Below, piece after piece: positions 1 to 7,355 of a stretch of DNA of 64,000 nucleotides. Positions within the stretch are counted from its first letter, which is position 1, and each line of letters begins with the position of its first letter. A program made the translations under genes and the position numbers. The notes beneath the pieces were generated by a model, which saw only the letters and a program-made list of their open reading frames with translations, had not been told where the DNA came from and searched no databases. This DNA is from Bryobacterales bacterium. GTDB taxonomy: Bacteria > Acidobacteriota > Terriglobia > Bryobacterales > Bryobacteraceae. The stretch lies in contig PMSX01000139.1 in NCBI GenBank assembly GCA_003167495.1, positions 1-64,000 of the forward strand, in the 5' to 3' direction.

Positions 1-1
1 G

Positions 2-1072
2 GGCCGGATCTTCGACCAGCTCCAAGACGCCGGCATGCAAACCGCGACACTGTCCAAGATCGTTCGCCAGAAAGAGCAGGGCCTCCGCCAAGCAGTGGAA
101 TTGCTGGCCGTTGGCAAGACTAGCGATGCTCTCGATTTACTTGAACGCCAAGGGCGCATTCGCGAAGTCACGCATCGCGACCAACGCTTTCAATCCATCG
201 CCAAAGAATATGCCGCCAGTCCGGAGGGTACGCTGGTCATCTCGCCCGATAACGAAAGCCGCAAAGAACTCAACCACGCGATTCGCACTGCTATGCGGAG
301 CGCTGGCCACTTGAACGACGACATCCTGAGTGCATCTGTCCTGACCCACCGGCAAGATGTCACGGCCGCCGACAAGGGCCGTGCGACCACGTACCGCACG
401 GGCGACTCCATTCGCTACCGCAACGGTAGCAATGTGTTTGGAATCGCCCCGAAGAGTTACGGCACCGTTCTCGCCGCCGACCACGAAGCCAACCAAGTCA
501 CCGTCAAGATGGACGACGGCAGGGTGGTGAATTATGACCCGGCCCGTTTGCGCGGTGTGAGTCTTTACACGCCGGAACTGCGGCCCCTGGCTGTCGGCGA
601 GCGCATTCAATTCACCACGCCTTGGAAAGATCAGGCGATCGCCAATCGCGATCTGGCGACGGTGACCTACCTCGACCAAAGCGGCAACATCCGCGTCCGT
701 CTCGACGATTCGGGTCGAACGGTGGGATGGAATCTCCGCCAGTACGCCCATGTCGATTACGCCTATACGATGACCAGCCACTCGGCCCAGGGCGTAACGG
801 TTGACCGCGCTCTCATTCACGTCGATACTTCAGACAGCAGGGCTCGCGCTCTGATTGACCAGACCCTTGCCTATGTCGCTGGTTCGCGTCCCCGCTACGA
901 CGTGCAGATTTTCACGGACAACGGCGGGGATCTCGCCCGAGCTTTAGGGCGCCAACATCAGAACGCGACCGCCCTCAGTCGAGAGCAAACACAAGACGCT
1001 CTCCAGCGCGCCCAGCCCAAACCGGCGCAACGCGAACAGACCGAAGAGGCCGCGCAGTTCATTTCCATGTAA
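2..1072 (+). CDS. Conjugative relaxase/helicase (TrwC/TraA/MobF type), C-terminal part
   Basis: The reading frame is open from base 2, so the gene is cut by the left window edge; only the last ~356 residues are present. The remaining part looks like the end of the TrwC/TraI/TraA helicase: a segment on returning spent nucleotides (VISPDNESRKELNHAIR), SH3-like inserts, and the UvrD/RecD-like motif around TMTSHSAQGVTVDRALIHVD near the C-terminus. In this family the N-terminal relaxase nicks oriT and the helicase unwinds the strand for transfer; the relaxase domain must lie upstream. The VirB11-like gene follows after 13 bp on the same strand, consistent with a transfer operon. Family assignment is firm, subtype is not. 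Confidence 0.87.
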   Translation, partial: GRIFDQLQDAGMQTATLSKIVRQKEQGLRQAVELLAVGKTSDALDLLERQGRIREVTHRDQRFQSIAKEYAASPEGTLVISPDNESRKELNHAIRTAMRSAGHLNDDILSASVLTHRQDVTAADKGRATTYRTGDSIRYRNGSNVFGIAPKSYGTVLAADHEANQVTVKMDDGRVVNYDPARLRGVSLYTPELRPLAVGERIQFTTPWKDQAIANRDLATVTYLDQSGNIRVRLDDSGRTVGWNLRQYAHVDYAYTMTSHSAQGVTVDRALIHVDTSDSRARALIDQTLAYVAGSRPRYDVQIFTDNGGDLARALGRQHQNATALSREQTQDALQRAQPKPAQREQTEEAAQFISM

Positions 1073-1085
1073 GGAAACGTTCACT

Positions 1086-2051
1086 ATGTCTCTCGAAACC
1101 ATACTCCCGTATCTCAAGCCCATCGCTCCTCTCATCACCGATCCCGGCATCTCCGAAGTCATGGTCAACGCGAATGGCACTGTCTTCTTTCAACGTTCGG
1201 GCGTCGTCGAACCGTTCGAGGCGACACTGGACCCGCGCCACGTCTTGACGGCTGTCAAGAACATGGCCCGGTCGCTAGGCAAAGACATCAGCGAAGCTTC
1301 GCCGCTCTTGGACTGCCGCTTGCCGGATGGCTCACGCATCGCCGCCGCCATTCCGCCAGCCACCGAAGGAGTCCTGTTGACCATTCGCAAGTTTCGTCCC
1401 CACTGGTTTACCCTCGAACAACTCGTCCAGGCGGACGCCCTTCCCCAGCAGATCGCCGAGCTTCTCAGGGAAGCAGTGCAGCAGCGCAAGAATATTTTGC
1501 TCAGCGGCGGGACCGGCACCGGCAAGACAACGTTCACCAAAGCGCTGGTCGATTTAATACCGCTATCCGAACGTCTGGCCGTGATCGAAGATACCCGCGA
1601 GTTGAAGATCGATCACCCCAACGTCTTCCGCTTCGAAGCCCGGCCGGAAGGGCGCGCTTCGAACGGTGACCTTCTCACCTCGGCGATTACGATTCGTGAT
1701 TTGGTGAAGGCGTCTCTACGCCATCGGCCAGATCGCGTGATTATCGGCGAAGTAAGAGGTCCGGAAGCCTTTGATCTTCTCGACGCACTAAACACCGGAC
1801 ATACCGGTTCCATCTCGACTCTGCATGCCAATTCCGCTGAGCACGCTTTGTCTCGCTTGACTTCGCTGGCCATTCGCGCCGATTCAGGCGTTCCTCATCA
1901 TGCTCTTCAGTGTGAAGTCGGAGATTTGATCGACCTGTCGGTTCATGTTCGTTTGCAGGATACGCATCGCTTCGTTGCTGAAGTACTTGACGTTCAACGG
2001 TTCAGTTCCGACTTGAATCGTTATGAGGTCAGCAATGTTTACGCTGTTTAG
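1086..2051 (+). CDS. VirB11/TrbB/CpaF-type secretion ATPase
   Basis: 321-residue hexameric traffic ATPase that would power a type IV secretion (conjugation) channel on the inner face of the membrane. Visible features: Walker A GGTGTGKTT near residue 140, Asp box VIEDTRE, Walker B-like VIIGEVRGPEAFDLLDALNTGH, and the His box STLHANS. Length fits the TrbB/VirB11 family. It starts 13 bp after the relaxase stop. No other T4SS channel genes are in view, so they should lie left of the window or elsewhere on the element. A tad-pilus CpaF role is possible but the relaxase neighbour favours conjugation. Confidence 0.88.
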   Translation: MSLETILPYLKPIAPLITDPGISEVMVNANGTVFFQRSGVVEPFEATLDPRHVLTAVKNMARSLGKDISEASPLLDCRLPDGSRIAAAIPPATEGVLLTIRKFRPHWFTLEQLVQADALPQQIAELLREAVQQRKNILLSGGTGTGKTTFTKALVDLIPLSERLAVIEDTRELKIDHPNVFRFEARPEGRASNGDLLTSAITIRDLVKASLRHRPDRVIIGEVRGPEAFDLLDALNTGHTGSISTLHANSAEHALSRLTSLAIRADSGVPHHALQCEVGDLIDLSVHVRLQDTHRFVAEVLDVQRFSSDLNRYEVSNVYAV

Positions 2052-2288
2052 GCACGGTCGAGACCGCTTCTCCTTCCTTCCGCGAACCTACTGCTCCGGC
2101 CCTTCGTTCGCCAGGGCGACGCCTTGGCAGGTTTTGGCTCCGCCACGAGCAGTCCCCAAAAAAGTCGCTGCGCGACTTCGCAACCCTGGCGAACCTCGGA
2201 CGCTTCGCCCTTCGCTCTGCCTAGGAAGGCGAAGCCGCCGAAAAGAACGCGAGCTCTCATTCCAAACCAAAGAAAGGTACCAACCCCT

Positions 2289-2669
2289 ATGAATAATCTC
2301 AACAGAATTACGCTCCTCGGTAACACCGGGCGCGAACTGAAGACCGCATCGACCGCCGCAGGTAAGCCAGTCACTCGGCTGAGCGTGGCCACGAACAAGC
2401 GCTACAAGGACGACGCCGGCGAATGGAAGACCAAACCCGTCTGGCACCAAGTGGTGATTTTCGGCGATAGCGCCAGCTATGCGGCGAAAATCAAGCCCGG
2501 TTCGCTCGTCTTCGTCGAAGGCGAAATGACGTATCGCGAATTCGAGCGCGAGATCGACACACCCGAGGGACCCGTCAAGGTCGAATGGCCCGTGGCGGAA
2601 ATCGTGGCGTTTTCGATCAGCGCCCTGAATTCCGAAAAGGGCGAGAGGGAGAAAGGGGCGGCCGCGTAA
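2289..2669 (+). CDS. ssb: Single-stranded DNA-binding protein
   Basis: 126-residue OB-fold protein. The start MNNLNRITLLGNTGRELK is chosen because it opens the SSB fold and is preceded by AAAGAAAGG about 14 nt upstream; the longer in-frame upstream part is not SSB-like. KPVTRLSVATNKRYKDDAGEW and the VEGEMTYREFE strand are typical. The usual acidic C-terminal tail (DDDIPF) is missing; the protein ends KGEREKGAAA, so binding to host repair partners may be weak. Plasmid-borne SSB protects the transferred strand. The 237-bp gap upstream (2052-2288) holds a 7-bp perfect hairpin (AAGTCGC/GCGACTT, 2163-2179) and no gene. Confidence 0.9.
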   Translation: MNNLNRITLLGNTGRELKTASTAAGKPVTRLSVATNKRYKDDAGEWKTKPVWHQVVIFGDSASYAAKIKPGSLVFVEGEMTYREFEREIDTPEGPVKVEWPVAEIVAFSISALNSEKGEREKGAAA

Positions 2670-2699
2670 GCGGCCTGCTTCTCTTGGGGAGGAAACGCC

Positions 2700-2942
2700 A
2701 TGACCACACTGGAACAGGGCGCCAGCGTCACGCGGAAAACTAAGGCCACCGACCAACACAGGCCACTGGTAGTTACCATGCACGCCGAGTTTCTGGAGTT
2801 GCGGAGATTCGGCAAGCGGGAGAGCTTGACCGCTACCTACGAATCCATCTACCAAGCTGCCGCGATGCGCCAAGCTGAGCGCGACCGCCGCGATCGATTC
2901 GTTCTGCAACGGCGGAACCGCGGACTGGCAGGCACTCCATGA
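2700..2942 (+). CDS. Small basic hypothetical protein
   Basis: 80 residues, rich in Arg/Glu, probably helical in its C-terminal half (AAAMRQAERDRRDRFV). A strong ribosome site (GGGGAGGAAA) lies 6-12 nt upstream. It sits between ssb and a zinc-ribbon gene and overlaps the latter by 4 nt (ATGA), so translation is probably coupled. No family recognised. Confidence 0.6.
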   Translation: MTTLEQGASVTRKTKATDQHRPLVVTMHAEFLELRRFGKRESLTATYESIYQAAAMRQAERDRRDRFVLQRRNRGLAGTP

Positions 2943-3118
2943 GAGTCACATCCTCCTTCTACTGCTTGGAATGTGTTTGCGGACAGCGCTTGCGGAGTGA
3001 GACGCGCGATTTGGTCTGTACCGCTTGCGGGCGGGAGATCCGCATCGAATGGCCGGCGGAGGCGGAAACACCAGCCTCCCGTGAACACACCCAGGAAGAA
3101 AAGGGAGCTGCCGCGTAA
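2939..3118 (+). CDS. Small zinc-ribbon protein (59 aa)
   Basis: A 59-codon frame that starts on the ATG overlapping the stop of the previous gene (ATGA) and ends at TAA. It carries a CxxCxC pair (CLECVCG) and a second CxxC (CTACG) about 18 residues later, the pattern of a four-cysteine zinc ribbon, followed by a charged tail ending KGAAA. The tail ends in a run of Ala like the neighbouring ssb product (both end GAAA). Function unknown; small zinc ribbons in transfer regions are often nucleic-acid binding. Confidence 0.62.
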   Translation: MRVTSSFYCLECVCGQRLRSETRDLVCTACGREIRIEWPAEAETPASREHTQEEKGAAA

Positions 3119-3137
3119 GGGGACTTAAGAAACGGAA

Positions 3138-3166
3138 GCCCGGATCAGCTCGTAACTGATCCGGGC
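3138..3166. repeat. Perfect 11-bp inverted repeat in front of rep
   Basis: GCCCGGATCAG and CTGATCCGGGC are separated by 7 nt and end directly at the GGAAAGGA ribosome site of the Rep gene. There is no T-run after it on the + strand, so it is not a typical terminator; it could be a rep operator or an RNA hairpin that governs rep translation. Confidence 0.6.
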
Positions 3167-3180
3167 GGAAAGGATAATTT

Positions 3181-4314
3181 GTGTTATCGGAGAGATTGTC
3201 AGCCTCTCAATCGCAGTATACGCCGACCGACCAGGCGGCTTCAAGAGAAAAAACGCCTGGCCGCGTGCGTTGCATAACCAAGAAACCACCATCGAGCGAA
3301 AGCGGGCCACGCCGCGCCCACCGGCGCGATGTCGAGAACTCACCGCTGAAGCGCAGCGCTTGCCAGCTCTACGGCGCGCTCTGCGACTGCCTTGACCACA
3401 CTTCCTATACCGGACTCGCTTGGCCTAAAGTCGACACGCTCGCGCGCCGGATGAAGGTCACAAGTCGAACTGTGCAAAGGGCTTTAGACGACCTGATGGG
3501 AGCGGGTTGGATCGGTACGCCCTTTGGCGACGCCGGCGGACCGCGCGAAGGCGTAACGTATCATCTTCATCCCGATGGCAAACCATGTCTGTTTTGCGTC
3601 GCGGCGGCGCGCACGATCAGTCAACGCGGCGGCGCGGCTCACGCGCCGAACTCAACGGGTGACAAAAAGTCGCCCGTGACTCAAGCGACGGGTGACATTT
3701 TGACACCCGTCACCCCCGACAATTTGTCACCCCTTCCAGCCCCAACGGGAGACATTTTGGCAGCGACGGGTGACATTTTCGACAGCACATATAAGGAAAA
3801 GAATTCCCTAAGTAATTTACCTAAATCGTCGTCGGCGACGGCGCCGCCGGCAACAACTGCGCCATCCACCGAACCGCCCGAAGAATTCTTGCAGATCATG
3901 GATGCTTATCTCGAACTCGACGAAAGCGCTTTGCGCCGACTCTGGAGGGAAGCACGCCAGATTGTGCCCGATGCCACTCCCGAAGAAGTCCGCCACTTTT
4001 TCGGTGAGCGGGCGCACAAGGTATTTCGCAATCGGCGAGTAGAGAGCCCGGTCGGCTTGCTGCTGAGTAGCATCGCGGATTGGTTCGTTGAGCGGCGGGT
4101 TCTACAAAGGCGAGAGGAGCAGCGTCGGGCAGCCGAGGAGTACGAAATCTTGAAACGGCAGCTGGTAGATCTGGAGCAGCCGCAGCCACCGCCCAAGCAG
4201 ATTTCTCCTGAACCGCAGGCGCAACTGCAAATGACTTCTGTGCCAGCCCCGAAAGAACGGTTCGACATGACGGAAGAAATCCGCGCTGCTGCCGCGAGAA
4301 AGGCCCTCCGATGA
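3181..4314 (+). CDS. Helix-turn-helix replication-initiator-like protein
   Basis: 377 residues, GTG start at 3181 with GGAAAGGA 6 nt upstream. Residues ~57-120 form a winged-helix/HTH (LARRMKVTSRTVQRALDDLMGAGWI) of the kind found at the N-terminus of many plasmid, ICE and phage replication proteins. Residues ~155-205 are a low-complexity linker with repeated TGDI/SPVT words, encoded by iteron-like DNA repeats. The C-terminal part has a helical segment with conserved-looking AYLELDESALRRLWREA and a coiled, Arg/Glu-rich stretch, then a short tail. The next gene overlaps its stop by 4 nt. A purely regulatory role cannot be excluded, but the embedded repeats favour replication initiation. Confidence 0.65.
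   Translation: MLSERLSASQSQYTPTDQAASREKTPGRVRCITKKPPSSESGPRRAHRRDVENSPLKRSACQLYGALCDCLDHTSYTGLAWPKVDTLARRMKVTSRTVQRALDDLMGAGWIGTPFGDAGGPREGVTYHLHPDGKPCLFCVAAARTISQRGGAAHAPNSTGDKKSPVTQATGDILTPVTPDNLSPLPAPTGDILAATGDIFDSTYKEKNSLSNLPKSSSATAPPATTAPSTEPPEEFLQIMDAYLELDESALRRLWREARQIVPDATPEEVRHFFGERAHKVFRNRRVESPVGLLLSSIADWFVERRVLQRREEQRRAAEEYEILKRQLVDLEQPQPPPKQISPEPQAQLQMTSVPAPKERFDMTEEIRAAAARKALR
3655..3780. repeat. Iteron-like repeats inside the rep gene (candidate origin)
   Basis: Seven copies of ACGGGTGACAttttg-like words lie in 126 bp, in both orientations. Plus-strand copies begin at 3655, 3688, 3745 and 3766; minus-strand copies cover about 3664-3677, 3698-3710 and 3721-3734. The 3688 and 3766 copies share GCGACGGGTGACATTTT exactly. 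Iterons inside an initiator gene are known from lambda-type O proteins and some plasmid Reps, where they form the origin. Some repetition could come only from the repeated TGDI peptide, but the inverted copies encode different residues, which argues for selection on the DNA. Confidence 0.6.
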
Positions 4315-4628
4315 AGCGACCGCCAGAACCCGTAAAGTCTTGGCGTGACGTGCTCCACGAGTCGTTCGGTCATGTGCAAGCCATCGGTGGGCTGTTTGCT
4401 TTGGATTTCGAATACTACCTGGAGAGCGAGAGCAACCGCTGCTATCGACTGCTGTGGACTAACCGTCTTGCCGCCGAGACGAAATCAGGCCGACTGGTGC
4501 AGCACGAAGGCGGCATCGTTCGCCAAGGCCCCGTCTCTGAGACAATGAGCGCTGTCACTGAGGCGTTGGCCGAGTTGGGCAAGCTCCGCAAGCGCCAGGT
4601 TCCTCCCACGAAGAGAGTAGCCGCATAG
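4311..4628 (+). CDS. Hypothetical plasmid protein (105 aa)
   Basis: Starts on the ATG overlapping the Rep stop codon (ATGA), so it is translationally coupled to Rep. Soluble, mixed charge; contains LFALDFEYYLESESNRCYRLLWTN fold-like segments (shown here only as context) and a basic C-terminus. I do not recognise a family. The tight coupling suggests a replication or copy-control accessory. Confidence 0.55.
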   Translation: MKRPPEPVKSWRDVLHESFGHVQAIGGLFALDFEYYLESESNRCYRLLWTNRLAAETKSGRLVQHEGGIVRQGPVSETMSAVTEALAELGKLRKRQVPPTKRVAA

Positions 4629-4635
4629 ACACCGC

Positions 4636-5007
4636 ATGCCAGACATCGAACCAATCATCAGACGCAAATTCTCTCAGCAGGATCGCGCGGCTGCTCAGGA
4701 GCAGGTGAGCCAGGCCGTCGAAGCCGATTCGGAGCGTTTCCTCGCGGCGTATCGTCTAGATTCGCGCTCGTTTCAAGGCCGCTACGTCAATTCCGACTTG
4801 ATGAAAGAAATGTTTCCCGAATACAGCGCGTCGAAGGAACATCGTAATCGATACAATTTGCCGGTTCACGACGCCGCGGCAGTCTTGGCGGCCGCGCAGT
4901 TCCGGGTGGCCGTCGCCGACGATTCCATTCCAGGCCGAATCGCCATTCACATTGATTCGTGGTCGGCACGTCTAGCCGCATCGTTGGATTCGAGCAAACA
5001 CGTCTAA
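4636..5007 (+). CDS. Hypothetical protein, possibly the N-terminal stub of a zeta-toxin-like P-loop protein
   Basis: 123 residues. The run ADSERFLAAYRLDSRSFQGR, then MKEMFPEYSASKEHRNRYNL and PVHDAAAVLAAAQFRVAVAD, resembles from memory the region that precedes the Walker A loop in some zeta-toxin-family proteins of mobile elements. Here the frame ends about 30 residues after this part with no P-loop, so it may be a remnant cut at the junction with the metabolic region to the right. No good ribosome site is visible. Function is not claimed. Confidence 0.45.
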   Translation: MPDIEPIIRRKFSQQDRAAAQEQVSQAVEADSERFLAAYRLDSRSFQGRYVNSDLMKEMFPEYSASKEHRNRYNLPVHDAAAVLAAAQFRVAVADDSIPGRIAIHIDSWSARLAASLDSSKHV

Positions 5008-5166
5008 CCTCCTTACGAGTGAGCCGGACCTCATTTCAGCCTGCGATTGCGCACGGCCGTTCAGCGAAATTTGGCTCCGCTATACCCGCCTGGTTTGGAC
5101 AACCGACCGCAATGTCTGGCGGTTATCGGGACGGATAATGATACTGTCCCTTGATTTCCTGATTTC

Positions 5167-6561
5167 ATGATGACATTGGATCCAAACATGGCCGAAACCA
5201 CGCGGCTGGAATTTGCTCCGTCTTCCAGGAAAGTGCGCTGGTTGTTTCTCGGTGTCTGTGGGGCGCTGCTGGCCATCCTGTTGGTATCGGGTATCCTGGC
5301 GGTCCGCTTTCTGGACAAAATGCACGGTCAAGAGCTGGCCGTCAGGCGCGCATTGGCGGAGCGCGCCCAGATACTTTCGAGTCTTTCATTATCGATACAA
5401 AGCTACAACGAAGGCGTTCAGCAGTTCGTCGTGGACGCCCTTGCCGATCAGTCTCAACCGTCTCACCAGCACCTCGATCAACTTACCCTGGAAATCGACT
5501 CCGATTTGAAGCGTTATCCCGTTGAACGCGACTTCACCGAAGCCGCGCTCTTAGACGGATTTCAGGACGTTTTCCTTCAACAGCGAACTGTTTACATATC
5601 CGTTCTCGCAAGAAGACCGGACGAACTGCGCAGGGGGCCGAATGTAATCGCCGAGCAGATGGTTCCGCTCCAAAGGAAAGTGTTGGACTGGTCCACGAAG
5701 CTCCAGACCTGGAATGGGGAGCGGCTCAAGAATGCGGACGAGGCGCTGGTTAGCGATTTCGCTGCGGTGCAAGGAGGCCTGGCCCGGGCGCTGGCAATTG
5801 GTTTTGGCAGCGGCTTCCTGCTTGTACTGGCGGGCATGGCTTACATCGTGAGGCTCGAGCGTCAGACGCATAGCAGGTACACTCAACTTGCTCAGAGTCA
5901 ACATGCATTACAGCAACTCTCGGCACGTCTGTTGGACGCCCAGGAAACAGAACGGCGGTCCATCTCGCGGGAACTCCACGATGAAGTAGGGCAAGCACTG
6001 GGAGCGCTGCTTGTAGATTTGGGCCGCCTCTCGAGCGCTCTATCCAACGAGCGCCCAGAAGTGAAAACTCAGCTTGACAGCATGAAATCCGTGGCTGAGC
6101 GGACCTTTCAAGCGGTTAGGAACATCGCACTTCTGCTCCGTCCGTCGATGCTGGACGATCTCGGGCTGGTGGCAGCGCTGGAGTGGCAGGGGCGCGAAGT
6201 CTCACGAACGAGCGCGATCGAAGTCGAGGTCCATTCTGAAAACGTCTCGGACGGCTTGCCCGATGAATACCGAGTCTGCGTCTACCGGCTGGTTCAAGAA
6301 GCCCTTAACAACGCAGTGCGTCACTCTGGGGCCAAGAATGCTCAGGTAAGTGTCCGACAATCCCCCAAGAGCATCATCGTGCAGGTCAGCGACGACGGGC
6401 GGGGCTTCAACCTGCAGCGCACGCGCGGACTTGGTTTGCTTGGAATGGAAGAACGAGTGAAGCGACTTACCGGAACATTCAAGGTTGAATCCCAGCCCGA
6501 CCATGGCGTCAGCCTCACCGCGGAGCTGCCTTTCCACTCAAGCGACGGTCGGATCTCATGA
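5167..6561 (+). CDS. NarL-family sensor histidine kinase
   Basis: 464 residues, inner-membrane sensor. TM helices at about 25-48 and 207-228 flank a ~155-residue periplasmic, mostly helical sensor domain without a recognised ligand motif. Then a HisKA_3 dimerisation domain with the phospho-acceptor His in RELHDEVGQ (His271) and a HATPase_c domain with N box EALNNAVRHSG (~378-388), G1 DDGRGF (409-414) and G2 GLGLLGMEER. The response-regulator gene overlaps its stop (ATGA), so they are a pair. The stimulus is unknown; HtrA downstream hints at envelope stress. Start choice between 5167 and 5188 is uncertain because no clear ribosome site is seen. Confidence 0.88.
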   Translation: MMTLDPNMAETTRLEFAPSSRKVRWLFLGVCGALLAILLVSGILAVRFLDKMHGQELAVRRALAERAQILSSLSLSIQSYNEGVQQFVVDALADQSQPSHQHLDQLTLEIDSDLKRYPVERDFTEAALLDGFQDVFLQQRTVYISVLARRPDELRRGPNVIAEQMVPLQRKVLDWSTKLQTWNGERLKNADEALVSDFAAVQGGLARALAIGFGSGFLLVLAGMAYIVRLERQTHSRYTQLAQSQHALQQLSARLLDAQETERRSISRELHDEVGQALGALLVDLGRLSSALSNERPEVKTQLDSMKSVAERTFQAVRNIALLLRPSMLDDLGLVAALEWQGREVSRTSAIEVEVHSENVSDGLPDEYRVCVYRLVQEALNNAVRHSGAKNAQVSVRQSPKSIIVQVSDDGRGFNLQRTRGLGLLGMEERVKRLTGTFKVESQPDHGVSLTAELPFHSSDGRIS

Positions 6562-7206
6562 CAAAGATTCGCGTGCTCCTTGCTGACGATCACACTTTAA
6601 TTCGTGCCGGTTTGCGCATGGTGGTGGATGCGCATCCCGACCTTTCGGTTGTGGGAGAAGCTGCCGACGGAAGGGCAGCCGTGGCCATGGCGCAAACGTT
6701 GAAACCCGACGTCATCGTGATGGACATTGGAATGCCCAGCCTGAATGGAATCGAGGCGTGCCGTAAGATTCTTGAAGTATTGCCGGAGACGCAATTCGTG
6801 ATGCTCAGTATGCATTCAGATGAAGGCTATGTGCTGCGAGCGCTCAAGGCGGGGGCTAAAGCATATCTTCTGAAGGATTCCGCGGAAGCGGATCTGGCTC
6901 AGGCTATTCGAGCCGCAGCGGCTAAAGTCGTTTTTCAGTCCCGCCGTCGGCAAAGTACTGCTGGAAGACTACATGCGAAAGCTGCAACGCACCGGTGCGG
7001 AGGACTCGTACGACCTCCTTTCACCCCGCGAACGGGAGATCCTACAACTCGTAGCTGAGGGGAGCTCGAGCAAAGATATTGCGAATCTCCTGGATCTAAG
7101 CGTTTACACCGTCGAGACCCATCGCGCGCGCGTAATGCAAAAGCTGAACCTGCATGGCGTCCCCGAGTTGATCCTGTACGCGGTCCGCAAAGGCGTCATC
7201 TCGTAA
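6558..7206 (+). pseudogene. NarL/FixJ-family response regulator, frameshifted
   Basis: The receiver half (VLLADDHTLIRAGLR, phospho-Asp in VIVMDIGMPSLNG, Lys in YLLKDS) is in one frame from 6558; the LuxR-type HTH (LLSPREREILQLVAEG, LDLSVYTVETHRARVMQKL) is one base later in frame up to 7206. The break is at about 6925-6936: removing one T from the T5 run at 6931-6935 gives the family-typical FSPAVGKVLLEDYM. The receiver frame as read ends at 7058 and has no DNA-binding domain. Either this is a recent mutation that leaves the adjacent kinase without a working partner, a homopolymer assembly error, or (least likely) programmed slippage. Confidence 0.85.
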
Positions 7207-7355
7207 GTGCGGTGACGTGTACCCAATCGCAGGTACCGACGATACCGACTTCCCGTTGACGTTCCGCGGCCCCTTCGTTCGTCCAATCAGGCAGAGCCAC
7301 TTCGGCGGGGCTTACCCGGCGCGGCGGCCGATTGAAAGTTCGCAATGGAGACTAC

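Noticed and set aside
137-820. Long minus-strand frame opposite the relaxase
   Set aside because: A shadow of a conserved gene; composition mirrors the + strand codons.
3655-3780. Repeats in rep as a CRISPR-like array
   Set aside because: Words are short (about 15 bp), irregularly spaced, in both orientations, and inside an open coding frame.
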